Below are positions 59,469 to 64,000 of a DNA stretch of 64,000 nt, piece by piece. The DNA is from Sulfuritalea sp. (GTDB lineage Bacteria; Pseudomonadota; Gammaproteobacteria; Burkholderiales; Rhodocyclaceae): the NCBI RefSeq assembly GCF_017302275.1, contig NZ_JAFLDR010000014.1, forward strand, positions 40,932 through 104,931. The letters are read 5' to 3'. A program made the position numbers and the translations under genes. Position 1 is the stretch's first letter. Each line of letters opens with the position of its first letter. The notes under the pieces are model-generated. The model ran no database searches and had not been told where the DNA came from. It saw only the letters and a program-made list of their open reading frames with translations.

Positions 59469-60714
59469 GCAATGCGAAGGTTCCCATGCGGTGGCCGAGG
59501 CCGTCGCCCTGTGCCGGCCGGAAGTCATCTGCGCCTACCCGATCTCGCCGCAGACCCACATCGTCGAGGGCATCGGCGAGATGGTGAAATCCGGCGAGCT
59601 CAAGGACTGCGAGTTCATCAACGTCGAATCCGAATTCGCCGCCATGTCGGTGGCCATCGGCTCCTCGGCCGCTGGCGCCCGCACCTACACGGCGACCGCC
59701 TCGCAAGGCCTGCTCTACATGGTTGAGGCGGTCTATAACGCCTCGGGCCTGGGCCTGCCGATCGTCATGACCGTGGCCAATCGCGCCATCGGCGCGCCGA
59801 TCAACATCTGGAACGACCATTCCGACTCGCTCTCGCAGCGCGACTGCGGCTGGGTCCAGCTCTTTGCCGAGACCAACCAGGAGGCGCTCGACCTGCACAT
59901 CCAGGCCTTCAAGCTGGCCGAGGAAATCTCGCTGCCGGTGATGGTCTGCATGGACGGCTTCATCCTCACCCATGCCTACGAGCGGGTCGACATGCCGACC
60001 CAGGAACAGGTCGATGCCTTCCTGCCGCCCTACGAGCCTCGACAGGTTCTCGACGTGAACGAACCGGTGTCGATCGGCGCCATGGTCGGCCCGGAAGCCT
60101 TCATGGAAGTGCGTTACCTCGCCCACGCCAAGCAGATGCAGGCGCTGGAACGGATCCCGCAGCTCGCCGCCGAATTCAAGTCGGTGTTCGGCCGTGAGAG
60201 CGGCGGCCTGATCCGCAGCTACCGCACCGAGGACGCCGAAACCATCGTCATCGCCATGGGCTCGGTGCTGGGCACCATCAAGGACACGGTGGACGAAATG
60301 CGCGAGGCCGGGCACAAGATCGGTGTACTCGGCATCACCAGCTTCCGCCCCTTCCCGCTGGTCGAGGTCGCCGCCGCGCTGAAGCACTGCAAGCGCTTCG
60401 TGGTGCTGGAAAAGAGCCTCGCCGTCGGCATCGGCGGCATCGTCGCCACCAACGTGCGCATGGCCGTCACCGGCATGGGCCTCAAGGGCTACACCGTGGT
60501 CGCCGGCCTCGGCGGCCGCGCCATCACCATGAAGTCGCTGACCGGACTGTTCGAGAAGGCCGGGCGCGACGAGCTCGACCCGGTCAACTTCCTCGACCTC
60601 GACTGGAAGGTGGTGAACAAGCAGCTCGAACGCGAACGCGAAAAGCGGCGCACGGGCCCGGCGGCGGAAGCCATGCTGCGCGATGTCGGCGCCGTTGCCG
60701 CGCGCAACTACTAG
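59461..60714 (+). CDS. 2-oxoacid:acceptor oxidoreductase alpha subunit
   Basis: This 417-residue subunit contains the pyrimidine-binding half of the thiamine diphosphate site: CAYPISPQTHIVEGIGEMVKSGEL, FINVESEFAAMSVAIGSSAAGARTYTATASQGL, and the later ETIVIAMGSVLGTIKDTVDEMREAGHKIGVLGITSFRPFP. Glu in VESEF activates the cofactor. The substrate (pyruvate, 2-oxoglutarate, phenylglyoxylate or another aryl 2-oxo acid) is not evident. Overlap with the gamma gene and a 16-base gap to the beta gene show an operon. Confidence 0.92.
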   Translation: MLKQCEGSHAVAEAVALCRPEVICAYPISPQTHIVEGIGEMVKSGELKDCEFINVESEFAAMSVAIGSSAAGARTYTATASQGLLYMVEAVYNASGLGLPIVMTVANRAIGAPINIWNDHSDSLSQRDCGWVQLFAETNQEALDLHIQAFKLAEEISLPVMVCMDGFILTHAYERVDMPTQEQVDAFLPPYEPRQVLDVNEPVSIGAMVGPEAFMEVRYLAHAKQMQALERIPQLAAEFKSVFGRESGGLIRSYRTEDAETIVIAMGSVLGTIKDTVDEMREAGHKIGVLGITSFRPFPLVEVAAALKHCKRFVVLEKSLAVGIGGIVATNVRMAVTGMGLKGYTVVAGLGGRAITMKSLTGLFEKAGRDELDPVNFLDLDWKVVNKQLEREREKRRTGPAAEAMLRDVGAVAARNY

Positions 60715-60730
60715 AAAAGGGAACCTGACC

Positions 60731-61747
60731 ATGTCCGCTTTACAAACCGTCAAGTTCTACCAGACCGGCACCTTCACCGTCGGCAACCGCCTGCTCGCTC
60801 CCGAAGAGCGCAGCGTGCAGGCCAACATGCAGCGCACCAACTCGCTGAACTCCGGCCACCGCGCCTGCCAGGGCTGCGGCGAGGCGCTGGGCGCACGCTA
60901 CGCCATAGACGCGGCGATGAACGCCACCAACCGCCAACTGATCGCGGCCAATGCCACCGGCTGCCTCGAAGTCTTTTCCACGCCCTACCCCGAGACCTCC
61001 TGGCAGATCCCGTGGATCCATTCCCTGTTCGGCAACACCGCGGCGGTCGCCACCGGCATCGCCGCCGCGATCAAGGTCAAGAAGCAGAAGGGCCAGGGCC
61101 AGGACGTCTGCGTCGTCGCCCAGGGCGGCGACGGCGGCACCACCGACATCGGTTTCGGCTGCCTCTCCGGCATGTTCGAGCGCAATGACGACGTGCTCTA
61201 CATCTGCTACGACAACGGCGGCTACATGAACACGGGCGTGCAGCGCAGTTCCGCCACGCCGTCCGCCGCGCGCACGGCGACCACCATGCCGCTCGGGCCC
61301 GAGCCGGGCAACCCCTTCGGCCAGGGCAAGTTCGTTCCGGCCATCGCCATGGCGCACGAGATTCCCTACGTCGCCACCGCCACCGTGGCCGACCTGCGCG
61401 ACCTGGAAAACAAGGTCACCAAGGCCATGAGCCTGCGCGGCGCGCGCTACATCCACATCCTGGTGCCCTGCCCGCTGGGCTGGGGCACGGCTTCGCACGA
61501 CACCATCCGCATGGCACGCCTGGCCAAGGAGACCGGCATCTTCCCGGTGTTCGAGGCGGAACACGGCGAACTAAAGTCGGCGCTGGCGATACGGCGACCG
61601 CTGCCGGTGGAAGAATACCTGCGGCCGCAGAAGCGCTTTGCCCACTTGTTCGGCAAGAATCCGGCCGTCGAAACCATCGCCCGTATCCAGGCGCAGGCGG
61701 ACAAGAACATCCGCCGCTACGGCCTGCTGTCGAAGGAGGCTGCGTGA
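60731..61747 (+). CDS. 2-oxoacid:acceptor oxidoreductase beta subunit
   Basis: This 338-residue subunit binds the diphosphate of thiamine diphosphate. SGHRACQGCGEALGARYAIDAAM holds the conserved cysteines for an iron-sulfur cluster, GDGGTTDIGFGCLSG is the Mg/TPP motif, and YDNGGYMNTGVQRSSATP follows. The C-terminal part contains KSALAIRRPLPVEEYL, where KSALAIRR (about 282-289) is coded by an antisense copy of the dispersed repeat. GGGAACCTGACC stands before the ATG. The stop overlaps the start region of the next gene. Confidence 0.93.
   Translation: MSALQTVKFYQTGTFTVGNRLLAPEERSVQANMQRTNSLNSGHRACQGCGEALGARYAIDAAMNATNRQLIAANATGCLEVFSTPYPETSWQIPWIHSLFGNTAAVATGIAAAIKVKKQKGQGQDVCVVAQGGDGGTTDIGFGCLSGMFERNDDVLYICYDNGGYMNTGVQRSSATPSAARTATTMPLGPEPGNPFGQGKFVPAIAMAHEIPYVATATVADLRDLENKVTKAMSLRGARYIHILVPCPLGWGTASHDTIRMARLAKETGIFPVFEAEHGELKSALAIRRPLPVEEYLRPQKRFAHLFGKNPAVETIARIQAQADKNIRRYGLLSKEAA
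61572..61597 (-). repeat. dispersed GCGCCGACTTT repeat, copy 8, inside a gene
   Basis: Plus strand TAAAGTCGGCGCTGG then CGATACGGCGA. It lies in the beta subunit gene, read from the opposite strand to copies 2 and 7, and codes KSALAIRR. Confidence 0.65.
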
Positions 61748-63372
61748 TGCAAAAACCTTTCGCCATTACCCTCAACCCGGGCTCCTCGCTGGCCAACCAC
61801 ACCGGCTCCTGGCGCACCGCGCGCCCGGTGTATCTCGACCGCCTGCCGCCCTGCAACAACCAGTGCCCCGCCGGCGAAGACATCCAGGGCTGGCTGTTCC
61901 ACGCCGAATCCGGCAACTACGAAGCCGCCTGGCGGCACCTGACCCGCGACAACCCCTTCGCCGCGATCATGGGCCGCGTCTGTTACCACACCTGCGAATC
62001 GGCCTGCAATCGCGGCAAGATCGACGAGGCCGTCGGCATCAATTCGGTGGAGCGCTTCCTCGGCGACGAGGCGATCAAGCGCGGCTGGAAGTTTGCTGCA
62101 CCCGAAAAGGAATCCGGCAAAAAGGTGCTGATCGTCGGCGCCGGCCCCTCGGGCATGTCCGCCGCCTACCACCTGCGCAAGCTGGGCCACACCGTCACCG
62201 TGATGGACGCCGGCCCCTACATGGGCGGCATGATGCGCTTTGGCATCCCCAAGTACCGCCTGCCGCGCGAAGTGCTCGATGCCGAAATGCAGCGCATCGC
62301 CGACATGGGCGTGACGGTCAGGCTCAACAGCAAGGTCGACAACATCCTCGAACAGATGAAGTCGGGATCCTTCGATGCCGCCTTCCTCGCCGTCGGCGCC
62401 CACATCGGCAAGCGCGCCATGATCCCGTCCGGCGACGCCGCCAAGATCGTCGACGCGATCTCCGTGCTGCGCAGTATGGAGGGCGAAGACAAGCCCATGC
62501 TCGGCCGCCGCGTGGTGGTCTATGGCGGCGGCAACACGGCGATCGACGTCGCGCGTTCGGTCAAGCGCATGGGCGCCGAACCGATCATCGTCTACCGCCG
62601 CACCCGCGACAAGGCGCCGGCCCATGACTTCGAGATCGAGGAAGCGCTGCAGGAAGGCGTCATGGTCAAGTGGCTGTCGACCATCAAGCAGGCCGGCGAC
62701 CATCAGATCACCATCGAGAAGATGGCGCTCGACGACAAGGGATTCCCGCAGCCCACCGGTGAATTCGAGACGCTCGAAGCCGACTCGGTAGTGCTGGCGC
62801 TGGGCCAGGACGTCGACCTCGGCCTGCTCAACGGCGTGCCTGGCCTCGAAGTGACCAAGGACGGTGTGGTCAAGGTCGGCACCGACCTGATGACCGGACA
62901 TGCAGGCATCTTCGCCGGCGGCGACATGGTGCCCGCCGAGCGCAACGTCACGGTCGCCGTCGGCCACGGCAAGAAGGCGGCAAGGAACATCGACGCCTGG
63001 CTGCGCGGCGAAACCTATGCCCCGCCGCCCAAGCATGAAGTCGCGCAGTTCGAGAAGCTCAATCCCTGGTACTACGCCGACGCGCCGAAGACCGTGCGCC
63101 CCATGCTCGACATCATCCGCCGCCAATCCACCTTCGAAGAAGTGCAGGGCGGGCTGGACGAAAGCAACGCGCTATTCGAGGCGCGCCGTTGCCTTTCTTG
63201 CGGCAACTGCTTCGAATGCGACAACTGCTACGGCGTCTGCCCCGACAACGCCGTGATCAAGCTCGGCCCCGGCAAGCGCTTCCAGTTCAACTACGACTAC
63301 TGCAAGGGCTGCGGCATGTGCGTCGCCGAGTGTCCCTGCGGCGCGATCAAGATGGAGGCGGAGGAGATCTAG
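61747..63372 (+). CDS. GltD-like FAD/NAD subunit with ferredoxin domains
   Basis: This 541-residue protein joins three parts. The N-terminal iron-sulfur domain has CNNQCPAGEDIQGW and CYHTCESACNRG. The GltD-type flavoprotein has GAGPSGMSAAYHL for FAD and YGGGNTAIDVARSVKRMGA for NAD(P). The C-terminal 2[4Fe-4S] ferredoxin has CLSCGNCFECDNCYGVCPDNA and CKGCGMCVAECPCGAIKM. It would pass electrons from the 2-oxoacid site to NAD(P)+. This corresponds to PadH with the ferredoxin fused to its end, since no separate delta ferredoxin gene is present. ATG 61747 overlaps the beta stop; GTG 61744 is an alternative. Confidence 0.92.
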   Translation: MQKPFAITLNPGSSLANHTGSWRTARPVYLDRLPPCNNQCPAGEDIQGWLFHAESGNYEAAWRHLTRDNPFAAIMGRVCYHTCESACNRGKIDEAVGINSVERFLGDEAIKRGWKFAAPEKESGKKVLIVGAGPSGMSAAYHLRKLGHTVTVMDAGPYMGGMMRFGIPKYRLPREVLDAEMQRIADMGVTVRLNSKVDNILEQMKSGSFDAAFLAVGAHIGKRAMIPSGDAAKIVDAISVLRSMEGEDKPMLGRRVVVYGGGNTAIDVARSVKRMGAEPIIVYRRTRDKAPAHDFEIEEALQEGVMVKWLSTIKQAGDHQITIEKMALDDKGFPQPTGEFETLEADSVVLALGQDVDLGLLNGVPGLEVTKDGVVKVGTDLMTGHAGIFAGGDMVPAERNVTVAVGHGKKAARNIDAWLRGETYAPPPKHEVAQFEKLNPWYYADAPKTVRPMLDIIRRQSTFEEVQGGLDESNALFEARRCLSCGNCFECDNCYGVCPDNAVIKLGPGKRFQFNYDYCKGCGMCVAECPCGAIKMEAEEI

Positions 63373-63383
63373 GAAAAGCCGGC

Positions 63384-63396
63384 GCCCCACGGGGGC
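63384..63396 (+). terminator. weak hairpin after the oxidoreductase operon
   Basis: GCCCC-ACG-GGGGC, followed by TTCCTTCG. A short stem with few T residues, so termination is possible but not strong. Confidence 0.35.
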
Positions 63397-63441
63397 TTCC
63401 TTCGGTCTCTGGCGGAACGGCGGCGGATCGGTGCGCCGGGG

Positions 63442-63529
63442 CCGTCATTCCCGCGAACGCGGGAGTCCAGCTGCGTTTGAACACGGACACTCGCTTCCGG
63501 GTTCCGCTTCGCGGCCCCGGAATGACGGA
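63442..63529. repeat. palindromic element with 10 bp inverted ends
   Basis: It starts CCGTCATTCC and ends GGAATGACGG, exact inverted repeats. CCGCGAACGCGGG forms a hairpin inside. Elements of the GTCATTCCCGCGAA type are common between genes in proteobacteria. There is no gene within it. Confidence 0.75.
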
Positions 63530-63642
63530 TTGCGGCTGACGGCGCGACGGCGGGCGGAGGCTCCCGGAGCCCCACGGCTGCGCAGTGCAGATCCTTGCGT
63601 TATGCTTCGACGATTGAAGGTCTCGAGGTCGGGGGAAGCGGC

Positions 63643-64000
63643 ATGCCAAAGCTGGTTGATTGCACGAGTGGTCGAGCACGGGGGGAATTCCCGGTGAACA
63701 AGGAGAGGATGGTCATTGGCAGCAAGTCCGCCAATGAGGTCCCGCTCGCCAATCTCAATGCCGACAACGAGCATGCGGTCATCATCCGTTGCGGCGAGCT
63801 CTACGTTATCGAGGACCTCGGCAGCGCCACCGGCACCTTCGTGAACGAAAGGCAGATCGCCAAGCTGCTGCTGAGCGACGGGGACGTGATTTCCATAGGC
63901 CACTGCCAGCTGCGCTTCGTCGAGGAAGACGCCAAGGCTGCGGCGGCCCCGACGGGCAAGGAACGGGCGCCGGCTCCGGAGGCCGGCAAGCCCGCACAGC
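63643..64000 (+). CDS. FHA domain protein, 3' end cut by window edge
   Basis: The first 119 codons are present. MPKLVDCTSGRARGEFPVNKERMVIGSKSANEVPLANLNADNEHAVI, then IEDLGSATGTFVNERQIAKLLLSDGDVISIGHCQLRFVEED, form a whole FHA domain. Ordinary FHA domains have Arg in the IGR turn and Ser in S-R-x-H-A for phosphothreonine. Here these places read IGSK and DNEHA, so binding may be altered. An Ala/Pro/Lys-rich tail begins at about residue 100 and runs off the window. GGGGGAAG precedes the ATG. The partner and process are unknown. Confidence 0.8.
   Translation, partial: MPKLVDCTSGRARGEFPVNKERMVIGSKSANEVPLANLNADNEHAVIIRCGELYVIEDLGSATGTFVNERQIAKLLLSDGDVISIGHCQLRFVEEDAKAAAAPTGKERAPAPEAGKPAQ

Larger units (their letters stand above)
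63373..63642. other. gene-free stretch with repeat
   Basis: The 270 bases between the oxidoreductase operon and the FHA gene hold a weak hairpin and one palindromic element. The last part has GGGGGAAG, 5-12 bases before the FHA start. A promoter must lie near 63550-63620, but I see no clear boxes. Confidence 0.5.

Noticed and set aside
19682-61597. Shared RRxASADFSA peptide as a protein motif
   Set aside because: It occurs in unrelated folds and is explained by identical DNA, which is also present in non-coding gaps.

Overview
The window is about 65% G+C and reads like the chromosome of a betaproteobacterium, most plausibly in or near the Rhodocyclales. This rests on gene content only: a fused PntA, a glcDEF glycolate oxidase operon, a fimT-pilV-pilW-pilX-pilY1 minor pilin operon, tandem YceI genes after a cytochrome b561, and a phenylglyoxylate-oxidoreductase-like 2-oxoacid enzyme. 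I saw no rRNA, tRNA, CRISPR array or intact insertion sequence. Genes are dense and mostly on the minus strand, with many 1-4 base stop/start overlaps.

Layout. 1-2.3 kb: a truncated NAD(P)-binding protein, a methyltransferase, a broken small secreted protein and a VapBC-type toxin-antitoxin pair. 2.5-7.3 kb: pntAB, divergent corA and a broken EF-hand protein. 7.3-14.9 kb: a minus-strand glycolate/glyoxylate operon (hyi, glycerate kinase, glcDEF, acyl-CoA synthetase). 15.2-16.9 kb: cytochrome b561 and two YceI proteins. 16.9-20.7 kb: two unknown pairs, including an HTH-ferredoxin-reductase fusion next to an S24-like protein. 20.9-32.7 kb: a TonB-like gene and the minor pilin operon with a 2525-residue PilY1. 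33-36.6 kb: a coiled-coil protein, a two-component pair and an FMN-dependent 2-hydroxyacid dehydrogenase. 36.7-44.1 kb: a six-subunit hydrogenase-4-like membrane complex without nickel ligands. 44.2-51.2 kb: two SulP transporters flanking an SLC13-type permease. 51.2-58.7 kb: an unknown P-loop protein, a cobalamin adenosyltransferase, an FNR-box-preceded DUF2249/FmdE-like pair, and an aroG-glycosyltransferase-UbiA-cNMP operon. 58.9-63.4 kb: a four-subunit 2-oxoacid:acceptor oxidoreductase. The last 360 bases start an FHA protein.

How it fits together. The set suggests a respiratory organism that uses organic acids (glycolate, a 2-hydroxy acid, a 2-oxoacid), balances NADPH with transhydrogenase, makes type IV pili and has low-oxygen or nitrogen-oxide control. 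The most unusual items are: a short dispersed DNA repeat in at least eight copies, three of them inside unrelated genes and two of those encoding the same peptide; a giant PilY1 with two internal repeat arrays; the Ehr-like complex whose nickel-binding cysteines are replaced; the HTH/2Fe-2S/reductase fusion operon; and a SulP-STAS-Usp-Usp fusion.
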